From the NCBI GenBank assembly GCA_964035545.1, contig OZ037773.1, positions 124,001 to 188,000 on the forward strand: a DNA stretch of 64,000 nt, read 5' to 3'. This document shows positions 51,596-64,000 of the stretch, piece after piece. The notes beneath the pieces were generated by a model. That model searched no databases. It worked only from the letters and a program-made list of their open reading frames with translations, and had not been told where the DNA came from. Source of the stretch: Bugula neritina. Lineage: Eukaryota > Bryozoa > Gymnolaemata > Cheilostomatida > Bugulidae. The position numbers and the translations under genes are program-made. Each line of letters begins with the position of its first letter. The first letter of the stretch is position 1.

Positions 51596-54500
51596 ATGAA
51601 TTTTCCCTGGATAACCATTTTCAAAGTATTGCTAGCATCTAGCTACACACTGGGTGAGTTAATATTTCTAAAGCTAACATCTCCAGTGTTTGTTAAGTCT
51701 GGTTCTTACTTTTTAAATGAATCGTTGTAATGACAGCTCTATTCCCTTCAGATATGATTCTTATGCTCACACAACTGTGACTAATGAAATACCTTGTTTC
51801 AACTTGTAATGTTTGAGGAATTCTAATGTGGCTGTTGGCTAGTTTAGCAGTTACTTTCTGTTGGTTTTCATGCGCCTACGGAGGCTCTCAATAAATGAAA
51901 CAAATAAATTAAAGACGCAGTAAACAATCTACTTAGTTTAAAAGAGTTATTTCTGTTTTTGTTGCCTTTTCATGCAGTACATGATGTCATAGGTCATGCA
52001 GTATATGATGCTATAGGTCATGCAGTATTCCTATTTCAAATATACTTTTAGCCTTGAGAACGGGTAAACTTGAAACCAATCCAAAGTATGTAATTAATCA
52101 TCTTGGTTATCAATTCATTTGTTTTGTTTGTTTTTGAATAGAATGTTATGTAGCAGTCAGAATCACTGGCTTTCCATGGATCCATCTCACTGAGATCCAT
52201 TTGAGATGTGCTCAGATCGATCTTGCATAGTTGCCTCCTCTTAAGTGAATAAATTTTTTAAGGATAATTTTTTCACCCACCCAGGTGATTAAAGCTACTT
52301 TGATTAGAAAACAAGATTGTTGCCGTATAGAACTATAAACTACACGCAGCAAAGCTTTTAGAGTAAAGTAATTTTGCCAATTTATGATGATTAATTTTAA
52401 TTTTTTAGCTTGACAGCTTATATAAAATTAATAGCTGTTGTGCAGACTATTCATAAACCTGCAGGATTGTTAGGCTTGAAATTACCCAGCAAATAACTAA
52501 TGGAAGTAAGATTTACTAGTCACTTAAATTCAATCTAAATGCTCCCATTATTTGTTTCTTCCACCATCTATAATTTCATATAATTCAGTTTTCTTATTCA
52601 TTGTACTAAAAGCCAAAGTTTTGGCATCTGAAAAAGTGCCTCTTGTAATTATTAAGTACTTTGCTTAGCAACTAGCCAAGTTATCAATTTTATTAGACAA
52701 CATTTTAGCGAACAGTCTTTTTCTACTTCTCAGATCGATCTGGCATCTTTCCATGGTTTTATTGTCTTGAGATTGATCTGAGTTCGATCTCTACAGACCC
52801 ACCAGGTCAGATTGATGGAGATCGATCTTTGCCGTCTTTCTTAGTGAGATCGATCTGAGATTGATCCATGGTTAATCACGGGCTTTCCATGTACCGATCT
52901 CAGATCCATCTCAGCGAGATCGATCTGAGCACATTACTCAGATCGATCGTTTTTCCATGAGAGTGTCAGATCGATCTCTCGGAGTTGCCTCCTCTTAAGT
53001 GAAGAGCACTTTAATAGTATAATTTTTTCACCCACCTGAGTGATAAAAGTTACTGCTTGTGAAAAACAAAATTTTCATAGTCTAAAATTTGACGTCAGCT
53101 ATAAACTCTACGCAGTAAAGCTTTTAATATGAAGTAATTTGGCCAATTTAAGATAATTGATTTTAATATTTTAGCTTGACAGCTTATATAAAATTAATAG
53201 CTGTTGTGCAGCTTATTCATAAACTTACGGGACTAATAGGCTTAAAATTACGCAGCAAATAACTAATGACAGTGCGTTATACTAGTCGTTTAAATTCAAT
53301 TTAAATGCTCTCACTTTTTGTATCTTCTACTGTCTATAATTTTACATAATCAAGTTTTCTTAATCATTTTACTGAAAGTCAAAGTTTTGCCACTTGAAAT
53401 AGTTGCTATCTTAATTATTAAGTACTTTGCTTAGTAATTACCAATAAGTTATCATTTTTATTAGCAGATGACATTTTAGCGAGCAGTCATTTTTCTACTT
53501 CTCGGATCGATCTTTCATCTTTCCATGGTCTTATTGCCTTGAGATCGATCTGAGTTCGAGCTCTACAGACCGACCAGCTCAAAACGACTGAGATCGATCT
53601 TTGACGTCTTTCCATGGATTGATCTCCCTGAGATCGATCTGAGATCGGTACTTGGAAAGCCGGTGATTAAGTTGTGAGAGTTGGACAAGAATTGTGTTTT
53701 GTTTTGTTTGTTATCAAAGTGTTACATAACAGCCAGGATGAGTTAGCCAAAAGTCATTTTTTCATTTTTGCAATGTAGGTTCTGGTGAGCTAAACTGTTG
53801 AATCTATTTATGTTTAGCTCAACCATCTACAGAGATAGACTACAGTACTCCAAGCTCACCTGACTTCTATAAAGATGAGGAAATAACTTTCACATGTGAA
53901 GCAACTGGTTATACTGATCTGAGAAGCTTACGGTTACGATATATAGCTGATGGAGACAGTACAATCTATCAAAGTGGATGTAGTCGAAGTGCTGATGATG
54001 ACACAGTATGGGAGAGTGCACCATCTCCAGATATTATTACTGTCTCTGGAATAGAAGGACCTGGAGTCAGTAATGCATACTGTAACTCAGATGGTAAACC
54101 TGAAGGGTTCACTCTTTCTGTGCAACTCACTGCAACTGACTCGACACTCAAAGGGAAGTTCTACTGCAGAGGGTTTGAAGGAGGAGGTGTTGGAGAATTT
54201 CTCTCCTCAGAAGTTTCAATGGATGTCAAAGGTGAACACTTCAAACTAGTTTCTTTGGTCACTGATAGCCTTTATATACCACTTTAGCACTTTCTAGTAC
54301 AACTTCTCATAGTTTTTAACTAACTTCCTCTCTTTCTCCCTCATAGACAAATTTAACTGTTCCCAAGATTGGTATTATTGGTATTGAAATAGTATGTTTG
54401 CTATGCATTATATGGATAGTGGATAGTATTTGTTTTATTTGGCCTTTGTCTTCCAGCATCTCATGGAAGGATCAAGTGATAAAATTTAACTTTTCCCATG

Positions 54501-56433
54501 ATGGTGGTAGTTAGTTAAATCAAAATAGTATATTGGCTATCTTTGTTGGGTAGAGGGCAAATTTTAGTTTATTATACCTTTGTTGGAGATTTTCTGGTCA
54601 GGATCACATAAGGATATCTGGTTCACATGTAGTTTCAGATAACTGTTATCATAAGCAGACTTGGAATGTTGTAATGTTGCCATTTAAATTTACACTTTTT
54701 ATTGCTACAATTTACCCAGGATATAGCACATGGCCTTTACTGCAGTCCTAACCTAATTTACAATACAGCAATGCATCTGTATTTGGAAATGTATATTATG
54801 CATTCTTTCATTCTACAGTTGCTCCAACTGGCATATCACTTAATAAACCAGAGACTATTATAGAAGGGGAAGAATTTACCTTTGATTGTAACTCTACAGG
54901 AGCAGATCCTGTGTCAGTCTATGAATACAGTAAGTATATACATGTCTAAATGTTATGCAACAAGCTTTCCCCACCTTTCTATCTAAGAAACTAAAAACAA
55001 ATTAAATACCATAGCAGTGATAAAAAATTTTAAAAGATCATCTAAAAGGTCTTTTGTTATATTAAACTGAAATTTATAAGAATTCAGGAGAAACATACTA
55101 TTGTATTAATTGGGTATCGGTATTTTATTTTAGTTCCAATTCAATAACCAATAATATTCATCTAGCTTTCGCATAATCTTAATTGAATGATTATTGGGGA
55201 AAATAAAAAATGCACATGGATCATTTCTGGGTGAAGCTATCATAAACTTGCGCTTGTAGATTTTAGTTATAGTCTTCACTATTTCTTTTGTAGTTTTTTC
55301 CCTAACTTTGAATGTCTAGTATACATGCACATGTTTTATTTATCAGAGGTAAATGGTAAGGCAGTGGCTGGAAAATATACTCCCACTGAGACAGAGAGAA
55401 CTGAACTAACTTTATCCTGTACAGATACGAAACATTCTAACTGGAAGGGAGGGAATACTCAACAAACTGTTGCCATCACACCACAGTGTAAGTAAGCACC
55501 ATGAATTTGTTAATATCGCTTGAGTGTGGAAATTGTAATTCCTATGTAATGTTTGGAATTTTATTTTATTGCATTATATTGTTGTAGACTTGGCTAAAAA
55601 GCCTGGTGTTCAAGATCCAATTGTGAAAGAACTCAACCCTGGACAACCTGATGCTAGACTAGATTGTAGCCAACATGTGGATGCTAACCCACCACCCTCT
55701 ACGTTCACTTGGACATATAATGGAGTTGTTACCACAGAAACATCTAATGAGCTAACTCTGGATTCTCAAAAGAATGGTGTAACAGAAACAGCTTCATGTA
55801 CAGCTAACAATGGCTTATGTAAGAATGAGTACTTATATAATTTATAATGATTGTTTCAAATGTTTTCTAAGTTTTAAATTAACTTTTTCTACACAATTTA
55901 AAAACTGTTTCAGCGAAGACAGTGGCTATCAAATGGAACATAACATGGGATAATGCGGCCACAATACTCACATCCACTACAACACCCACTCCAACTACTG
56001 TGAACAAGGGAGGTCTGATAGGTGGCATAGTTGCTGCTTTAGTCGGAGTGATAGTGGCAGTAGTAGTCTCGGTGGTAGTGGTTAGAAAATCAAAAAGTAT
56101 GTTTTTATTATCCATTGCTAGAATTCTAATTTAATAGTGTAATTGTAGTAGTCTTTGTTATTTCTTAATTGGGTGGGTGATAGAAAACTGAGTAATACTG
56201 GAGATAACCTTGCATTTAGTATAATTGCAGTAAATATAAACCAATATATGTATTCATTTTTAAAGTCTCCATCCCTGTGAGTCGTGAGAACTTCGTATAG
56301 AAAGTGGTTTCAACTAAGCTAAGGACTTGTTTTCTGTAGTAGCAAAAGGAAGTTATGACTCAATACTGTTTTAGCATCACCAATCATCTTTACTTTGAAT
56401 AATTGCAGCAACAAAAAAATATATATATATATT

Positions 56434-56522
<89 letters not shown>

Positions 56523-58054
56523 ATCACACTAGCCAGTTGGTATCGCATATTCTTCGGATGCTCCACCAGATAATCAATAATCCAACGTCAAAAAAAAACT
56601 AATGTAACACCTGAGCAACAATAAAAGGTTGACGAAAAAGATTAGAAAAAGAAAATATTCAATTGCAATTCCTTGCAAATAGCTTATGCAGTAGAGATTT
56701 AATTGGCTGATAACTGTTTAACTGGCCTACCTTTCAGTTTTACCTTAATCATTCCAATAAACAGTACATTATTGAGAATAGTGAGTGGGATTTAAAAATT
56801 TAATAATTTATACCACAGCAGTAAAGCCATTGGTCACTTAAGTTTTACTTGTTTTGCTTGTGGCTTTAAGCTAAAACGGAAATGAAGTCATTAAAGTTCC
56901 ATCTGATTTTCTAATTGCCACTGCTCTGCTCCACACATGGTTGAAGTCATTCCAATCTGTTTTGTACAGATTAGTTTCAGTTTGTCAAGCTTTCATTTTC
57001 TCTTTTGTTCAATTTTAGTAAGGAGGGCAGTAGCAGATGAAGGTAAAACATAGTTAGACACCAGCTAGCTCACACCAATAATCACAGTTTGCATATGTGA
57101 CCATTTTCCTCGTGTACTTCTAATTATAAACATCAGTTTGAAAGTTCTAGATTAATGCTTTAGTATAGGTGTTCCTTGTACAGCCTTTGGTAATGTTGTC
57201 TGCTAATACAAGTTCTTACAACAGACTTACCAAATTGCATTTGTATTCTGCACAGCTGCGTTTTATGGGTTTGAGTTGGTAAAGTATAGTGAAAAATTGA
57301 GATAACTAGTTCAACTAATGTTTGATTCAGGCCACGTTTGCCCACCATTTCACAGCTGGTTACATGTATTGAAACCATAACATATTAAACTGGGCTGTTT
57401 TCTCAATTATCAGTCTCGGTTGCTTTTCTTCTGCCCAGTGTTGGCCAATTGGAGTATTGATATACACTGAATTTCTCCATAAGTGTTCCTCCACTCCTAA
57501 CAGCAATTTAAAGTTTAAGCACTTACAGTTCTATGTACAATGTTTATAAATTAATGCTATTAAACCAGTTGGTTTTACAATTAGATTATTAAATGGATTC
57601 ACGATGATATTTTGGTAGATAACATTTTATTTTTTAACCCTCTTGAGTGTTGTTTTCACTGGTACAACTAGTTCAGTTGTAATGCAACCATGTGGCATTA
57701 AGCTTTAAACTTTTAAACCAGCCCAGTGTGTGTTGCATTAGCTAAGAACATGATGCAGTAAAAGTCAGCAATAATACTGTGTGGACTGCAGAGTAGAAAT
57801 CTTACAGTAATTCAGGGCATGTGCAAAACATTTGTTATAAAACAATTTTTAAGCATACAACCCTGTCTAGTGATCTGTAGATAGTAGCTAATATGTATAT
57901 GAATGTTTCAAAATGTGTACGTAATTTTATATCAAATATTTCAAGCTGTGGACCTCTCAAATAAGTATTTCTAACTTTCTTTATTTTGCCATCTGCAGAA
58001 AGAAGACTCCGGTCGGACGCTGAGAATGCTGCAGACTCCAAGGAAAAGAGGTGA
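51596..58054 (+). CDS. Ig-domain membrane receptor gene 2 (full tail)
   Basis: Exons: 51596-51653, 53818-54231, 54819-54929, 55347-55487, 55588-55818, 55914-56096, a possible 24-nt micro-exon 57019-57042 (IRRAVADE), and 57999-58054 ending TGA. All are phase 1 with AG/GT borders. The product is 405 residues (397 without the micro-exon): signal peptide [19 protein letters not shown]; Ig-like domain 1 (20-157); domain 2 split over two exons (158-241); domain 3 (242-318); stalk [15 protein letters not shown]; helix about 351-375 ([20 protein letters not shown]); tail RKSK...[17 protein letters not shown]. No ITAM/ITIM is seen in this tail. A GTGAGA donor at 58051 could splice on to 60047. Adhesion or recognition at the cell surface is inferred from architecture; the ligand is unknown. 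Confidence 0.82.
52164..53665. mobile_element. Tandem dimer of a GATC-rich inverted-repeat element (intron 1 of receptor gene 2)
   Basis: Outer ends AATCACTGGCTTTCCATG and GGAAAGCCGGTGATT are inverted. A second internal start AATCACGGGCTTTCCATG at 52874 divides it into units of about 710 and 790 bp that share sequence throughout. About ten AGATCGATCT-type palindromes cluster near the unit ends. Gene 1 lacks it (22680-22700). Confidence 0.8.
56419..56519. repeat. (TA)n microsatellite in intron 6 of receptor gene 2
   Basis: About 100 bp of nearly pure (TA)n; absent at the same place in gene 1. Confidence 0.95.
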
Positions 58055-58277
58055 GAGTTTAAATGTTTTTCACAGATTTACTGTTTGTTTCACAGATTTA
58101 GCAAATGAGTAAAATTTGTTGAAATATTTTTGGCACATTTTCAAAAAAAATTAACTGGTCAAACTCTAAAGCTTGTTTAGTGTCACCCTAAGGCCTAAGC
58201 TATTAACAAAATCTCACTCCTCACTGCTTTGACTTCCATTTTCACTTTTTAACTTCAGTGTACATTCCTTACTATAT

Positions 58278-59051
58278 CTGCATGTACACAGGCCGATTTT
58301 GTGCTAGTCGATTTCGCTATTGCTGATTGCAAAATCGGCCAAGAAATTCAGACGATTTTTATGTCCCTCGTTATTTGTCTGCTTGCGCTTTATTGGCGAT
58401 TGGCTCTCAGTCTATATAACTTTCTCAGGTTTACGAGCAAAGGTCAAGATCAGTTGTATTTGCCTTGGCGTAGTAATCAATCAAAATATGGCGACTTCAA
58501 CATTTCTGTTTATTCTGATGAACTAATAAATAAAAACTGAATAAAATAAACAGCTTGCTGCATTTGAAAATTGCGTAAAAATTCATCTCTAATTTTGTAT
58601 TAAATTAAATAGCAAATAGCTGGCTTGGTAGCTATTTATTTAACCAGGTTTAATGTCTATAATTATCCATAAATTACTAAGCTACACTACATTAACATCA
58701 CTTACCAGATTTTTTAAGCTATTTAGTTTAAAACTAGAAGTTTAACTGAAACGTTATTGCTTATAATATAGTCAAGGAAAACTCTAGATCTCAGCAAATC
58801 TGTTCTCTTAAAAAAAATTAAGTTGTAAAGTTGAGATGTTAATACTAGTTACATGAATATAAAACAACAACATATAAACTACAAGTTATAAATTATATTA
58901 TAAGCGAGTAAAAGTTAAGAATAATACCAGTGTTCTATTTAAAAAAGCAATATTTAAGGAATTTCCATGAAAGTGAACCGGACTTTTACTCACGTATAGT
59001 CAGACAGCTTATCGGCTGATTTTAATGAAAAATCGGCCTGTGTACACGCAG
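58278..59051. mobile_element. 774-bp inverted-repeat element
   Basis: Ends CTGCATGTACACAGGCCGAT and ATCGGCCTGTGTACACGCAG are inverted repeats. No transposase; the short ORFs inside are unsupported. The target duplication is not clear. Confidence 0.75.
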
Positions 59052-60046
59052 CTTAACTGTGATATATCTCCATCTTCTCTTACTAACTGTGATGTATCCC
59101 CATCTTATGTACTATTATTATATTTTGCACTTTTCCCTGTCAATAGACTATCTACTGGGATTATCTTTACAGCAATTCTAGTTAACTATACAGACTAACT
59201 ACTATGCTGTTTTTTCTACCATAAAGTTTGGTTTTCAGTCAGCTTGCCGGCCAGTAATGCTACCAAATCCGAGACTATTCGAAAAAGTTATTTACAAAAT
59301 GGGACACATGTCATTCGACTTAATGTAGTGCACATAGCAGGAAATTAGGACCAAAAGTTGAAGTTAGCTCAAAACTCATGAATATTTCCTATATAAGTAA
59401 CTTTATGTATAGCATAAAAGGCTGGGAGGAGATTCTTCAACATCATCAGTACCAGTAGTGCCGTATCAGTTAGGCTATCACTGAAATGGTGTTGGCTACT
59501 GAATCATTCTAATTTAAACTTACTCACATTCACAACTATTTTAGACCTGACTGATTTTTGAATGACTCACTCCAAACTAGGCCATGTTGAATATGGGCAC
59601 CTTTAAATCTTCCCTGGACTAAAATTATCTATTTGTCAAATGTTTATTTTCGAGTTTTCCATTGGCTATTTGTCTATTTCCACGAGTGTCCATCTTTAAG
59701 TGACTTTTTCTAAAGTGTATATCATGGCTAACTCACGTGTTAGGAGTTCAAACTAACCCATTCCCCAACTCACAGCTTCGAGTTAATAATTTCATGTCTT
59801 AAGACAATACTGCTCTTAGACAGCATTGTCCTAAGACAGTTCCAACTGCCTGAAAACCAGACTTGAATGATTACAGTGACTACATTTATGTTTGTGTGTT
59901 CCTCCACTGCATGCATGTTGCCAACACCAAACGCTTCTTCTCTCTGTAACCTCTAAGCATGCTACCTGTGTTCTGACTAGCAGATGTTGTTTGTGTTGTG
60001 TTATTGTTTCTTTCTGTTAACTCTGGCATGTGTTGTTTATGAGTAG
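59052..60046. other. Unassigned interval
   Basis: Non-coding A+T-rich sequence, possibly an intron of receptor gene 2 if the exon at 60047 belongs to it. Confidence 0.4.
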
Positions 60047-60120
60047 CAACCTGGCCCCTAAACCTGTGTACACCTCTGGTGGTGCTAAGAAAGACAAACG
60101 AATCAACGGCAACAGACATT
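60047..60120 (+). CDS. Candidate extra cytoplasmic exon
   Basis: Flanked by a pyrimidine-rich tract ending TAG and a strong GTAAGT donor. If joined to the alternative donor at 58051 (phase 2) it reads in frame SNLAPKPVYTSGGAKKDKRI, with a Tyr in a PVYT context. It could instead be part of another gene or chance. Confidence 0.35.
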
Positions 60121-60799
60121 GTAAGTTCTAATCTAAATATACGAGTTTTTGGCTGAGGTTATGTCTGTTTGTCACATTAAGTTGAGGTGTGTTACAAGTC
60201 ACTTGAAGCTAATACTTGTAGCATGTATGTAAATCAAGTCAAATGTATTTCACTGCCTTCAGTAGCAAGCAGAGAGAGTTTAGGTGGACACCAGATCCTC
60301 TCTATTATGTTACACTTTGTTGCATAGCAACATAACCTGATCACGTGCCATCTCCTGTCACTTCAACATATCAGGAAGTTAATCTTCATAACTTGTCAGG
60401 TCGTGTCACCTAAGAACAGTACTCTGAATGCTTCACTTTCACCTCAAGTGAATTATTTGCTGGAATACATTTGGTAATTGATGAGGAAGTGTCATTGTTC
60501 TTGAGCTATGGTGAAGGTGCACCTATCATAGCATCCACTAACTAGCTACTGTTCATGACACTTAGTTGGGGCACTTTTATATTGCCTACTCCATTGTATG
60601 TTGGTCCCAACTGTATTAGTTGCTCACAAATCAGTTGCTGTCAGGCTCATTCAACTAGCGCTAGCCCAAACATTCAACTGCTTTATTTTTTGCTAGGACA
60701 AGCTTGTATAGTTTGAGCAATAGCTATGGTTATTCCTACATCTTATCTGTGTGGTTGTAGTTATTTACTAACAAATATACTCCCAGCTATCTTTAAAGT

Positions 60800-62955
60800 G
60801 AAGTAGTACTGTGAGCTAGTTGATTGTACTGTGTGCTAGTAGTACTGTGTGTTAGTTAGTAGTACTGTGTGTTAGTTAGTAGTACTGTGTGCTAGTTAGT
60901 AGTACTGTGTGCTAGTTAGTAGTACTGTGTGCTAGTAGTACTGTGTGCTGGTTAGTAGTACTGCGTGCTAGTTAGTAGTACTGTGTGCTGGTTAGTAGTA
61001 CTGTGTGCTAGCTAGTAGTACTGTGTGCTAGTTAGTAGTACTGTGTGCTAGTTAGTAGTACTGTGTGCTAGTTAGTAGTACTGTGTGCTAGTTAGTAGTA
61101 CTGTGTGCTAGTAGTACTGTGTGCTAGTAGTACTGTGTGCTAGTTAGTAGTACTGTGTGCTAGTTAGTAGTACTGTGTGCTAGTTAGTAGTACTGCGTGC
61201 TAGTTAGTAGTACTGTGTGCTAGTTAGTTGTACTGTGTGCTAGTTAGTAGTACTGTGTGCTAGTTAGTAGTACTGTGTGCTAGTAGTACTGTGTGCTAGT
61301 AGTACTGTGTGCTAGTTAGTAGTACTGTGTGCTAGTTAGTAGTACTGTGTGCTAGTTAGTAGTACTGTATGTTAGTTAGTAGTACTGTGTGCTAGTTAGT
61401 AGTACTGTGTGCTAGTTAGTAGTACTGTGTGCTAGTTAGTAGTACTGTGTGCTAGTTAGTAGTACTGTGTGCTAGTAGTACTGTGTGCTAGTTAGTAGTA
61501 CTGTGTGCTAGTTAGTAGTACTGTGTGCTAGTAGTACTGTGTGCTAGTAGTACTGTGTGCTAGTTAGTAGTACTGTGTGCTAGTTAGTAGTACTGTGTGT
61601 TAGTTAGTAGTACTGTGTGTTAGTTAGTAGTACTGTGTGCTAGTTAGTAGTACTGTGTGCTAGTTAGTAGTACTGTGTGCTAGTTAGTAGTACTGTGTGC
61701 TAGTTAGTAGTACTGTGTGCTAGTTAGTAGTACTGTGTGCTAGTAGTACTGTGTGCTAGTAGTACTGTGTGCTAGTTAGTAGTACTGTGTGCTAGTTAGT
61801 AGTACTGTGTGTTAGTTAGTAGTACTGTGTGTTAGTTAGTAGTACTGTGTGCTAGTTAGTAGTACTGTGTGCTAGTTAGTTGTACTGTGTGCTAGTTAGT
61901 AGTACTGTGTGCTAGTAGTACTGTGTGCTAGTAGTACTGTGTGCTAGTAGTACTGCGTGCTGGTTAGTAGTACTGTGTGCTAGTTAGTAGTACTGTGTGT
62001 TAGTTAGTAGTACTGTGTGCTAGGTAGTAGTACTGTGTGCTAGTTAGTAGTACTGCGTGCTAGTTAGTAGTACTGTGTGCTAGTTAGTTGTACTGTGTGC
62101 TAGTTAGTAGTACTGTGTGCTAGTTAGTAGTACTGTGTGCTAGTAGTACTGTGTGCTAGTAGTACTGTGTGCTAGTTAGTAGTACTGTGTGCTAGTTAGT
62201 AGTACTGTGTGCTAGTTAGTAGTACTGTATGTTAGTTAGTAGTACTGTGTGCTAGTTAGTAGTACTGTGTGCTAGTTAGTAGTACTGTGTGCTAGTTAGT
62301 AGTACTGTGTGCTAGTTAGTAGTACTGTGTGCTAGTAGTACTGTGTGCTAGTTAGTAGTACTGTGTGCTAGTTAGTAGTACTGTGTGCTAGTAGTACTGT
62401 GTGCTAGTAGTACTGTGTGCTAGTTAGTAGTACTGTGTGCTAGTTAGTAGTACTGTGTGTTAGTTAGTAGTACTGTGTGTTAGTTAGTAGTACTGTGTGC
62501 TAGTTAGTAGTACTGTGTGCTAGTTAGTAGTACTGTGTGCTAGTTAGTAGTACTGTGTGCTAGTTAGTAGTACTGTGTGCTAGTTAGTAGTACTGTGTGC
62601 TAGTAGTACTGTGTGCTAGTAGTACTGTGTGCTAGTTAGTAGTACTGTGTGCTAGTTAGTAGTACTGTGTGTTAGTTAGTAGTACTGTGTGTTAGTTAGT
62701 AGTACTGTGTGCTAGTTAGTAGTACTGTGTGCTAGTTAGTTGTACTGTGTGCTAGTTAGTAGTACTGTGTGCTAGTAGTACTGTGTGCTAGTAGTACTGT
62801 GTGCTAGTAGTACTGCGTGCTGGTTAGTAGTACTGTGTGCTAGTTAGTAGTACTGTGTGTTAGTTAGTAGTACTGTGTGCTAGGTAGTAGTACTGTGTGC
62901 TAGTTAGTAGTACTGTGTGTTAGTTAGTAGTACTGTGTGCTAGTTGATTGTGAGA
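60800..62955 (+). repeat. 20/16-bp minisatellite with 860-bp higher-order repeat
   Basis: About 2.1 kb of AGTACTGTGTGCTAGTTAGT units, mixed with a 16-bp form that lacks one TAGT. Sequence variants recur exactly 860 bp apart: GTATGTTAGT at 61368 and 62228, TAGGTAGTAG at 62021 and 62881, TTGTACTG at 61221/62081 and 61881/62741. Confidence 0.95.
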
Positions 62956-64000
62956 CTAGCTGTTCAGCTATGCCAGGGTCTAACTTGGTTAAAATGATAG
63001 AAGGAAACTCTTATATGGGAAAGATAAGCTAAGTTTCATTAAACGTTTATATTGACATGTGTTGCTCTCAACATCAGTATCGTAAACTCCCCTTTCCCCA
63101 CTCGAAATAGTGAGGTATAAGTTTAATATGGTAAGTGATAGAGCATATGTGTGTGCAGATTTATTCTATTTTAAACACCACATCTCATAGTTAGATAATT
63201 CAGTTGGTGCTGTAGAGCTTTCAAATGCTATCTGGAGCAATTTAATTTTATTCATCCCCCCCCCTCCCCTTTAGTGTTTTAGCTCACCTCTGATAATCAG
63301 CCATTATGATGGGTTTGCTGTACATAGTTACTCAAAGCTCAGCATTTCCGACTATAATCAGCTATAATATGCATTGCATAGCTGGTTTAGTGAGGGAATA
63401 TGCTATGCCTGTGCCGTACTAACTTGGCAACCTACACAGTCCATAACTAGGCTCGTGATTGATGGCCTTTACAACATACTCCGGTGTAGCCTCACTATGA
63501 TAGCAGATAGTATTCTACCAACTATCGCACTAGGTGTTGCCCATCTCCGAATACAGCTTGAAGAGAAATTCATTGGCCCAATGTAGTTGATTTCGGAAGA
63601 TATTGTCTGCTGGCTCTTTCTGTTACACCAGGCCACATTGCTTAACCCCCTAGGGCCTAGACACACTGCTTGGCACATGACATCCTAAACTCATAGGGAC
63701 AGCCTACTCTGTAGGCTATGCTGTGTAGAGCAAGTTGAAGGATGCTAAGTCATGTTTTATTGATCAAATAGGGAGGAATGTTTCAACAGGAGTAGTTTAT
63801 TTATTCAGTGTGTTTTAGTAACAAGTAGGTCACGTGACTCCATAGTTTAGCATGTAATCAGGGACTAACGTGCTACACTTACATGTACATGTAGCCTGTT
63901 TTACACAATAATATAACAACCTTCTACAAAATATCATAGATTCCCACTTCCTCTCCTTAACTTCTTGCTCTCCTGGTTTTCAGTCTATACAGCTATCTGC
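62956..64000. other. Unassigned right end
   Basis: No repeat or RNA gene recognised. A 70-codon frame at 63374-63586 has no motif and is not supported. Confidence 0.5.

Larger units (their letters stand above)
47222..58260. repeat. Segmental duplication, copy 2
   Basis: Collinear with 10463-11110 and 17917-27800. It contains Ig-receptor gene 2 and serves as empty-site control for several insertions in copy 1. It also retains 47900-49175, which copy 1 lacks at the G3 site. Confidence 0.85.

Noticed and set aside
59886-60119. 77-codon minus-strand frame
   Set aside because: Overlaps a better-supported plus-strand exon with splice signals; the antisense frame has no support.
60800-62955. Regular repeats resembling a CRISPR array
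   Set aside because: Units are directly adjacent with no unique spacers, and the context is eukaryotic; it is a minisatellite.

Overview
This is eukaryotic, animal DNA. Most of it is A+T-rich and non-coding, genes are split by GT-AG introns, and mobile DNA covers about half of the window. The Ig-type receptor genes, the CR1/L2-like LINE whose ORF1 starts with a PHD-type zinc finger, and the Ty3/Gypsy elements fit an invertebrate genome. A sponge or cnidarian is my guess, and the sequence does not settle it.

Layout. Positions 1-10190 are a mosaic of a foldback repeat, (TA)n tracts, a truncated Ty3/Gypsy element (family G1), a complete G2 element (4029-9285) and a solo G2 LTR. From about 10460 to 27800 lies one copy of a large segmental duplication, interrupted by a decayed, chimeric Gypsy element (G3, 11112-17916) and several small DNA transposons, and carrying Ig-receptor gene 1 (21737-26131). 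From 28540 to 39540 there are a tRNA-like SINE, LTR debris, two G1 elements joined in opposite orientation (29708-37071) and a Gypsy fragment. A near full-length LINE occupies 40063-46561 on the minus strand; its ORF1 is split by a 2.5 kb inverted-repeat insertion. The second copy of the duplication runs from about 47220 to 58260 with Ig-receptor gene 2 (51596-58054). The right end holds a further inverted-repeat element, a candidate extra exon and a 2.1 kb minisatellite.

Most interesting system: a young lineage of Ty3/Gypsy-type elements (G1, G2) without reverse transcriptase, RNase H or the integrase catalytic core. They keep gag, protease, the integrase HHCC zinc domain and a conserved C-terminal tail in open frames. 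A G TTA AAC slippery site followed by a strong hairpin lies at the gag-pol overlap and recurs in G1, with a variant in G3. All three families also have a third ORF after pol whose ATG sits on a tiny exon of 22-25 nt; in G1 and G2 it encodes two tandem zinc fingers and a coiled coil. The complete G2 copy has LTRs that differ by about 1%, so RT-less elements have moved recently, presumably using enzymes from a G3-like autonomous relative. Insertion flanks repeatedly read ATAT.

The two Ig receptors have the same exon structure: signal peptide, three Ig-like domains, Thr-rich stalk, transmembrane helix and short basic tail. Gene 1 has a stop codon just after the helix, so it should make a tail-less membrane form next to a full-length paralogue. 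Several transposons present in one duplication copy have a clean empty site in the other.
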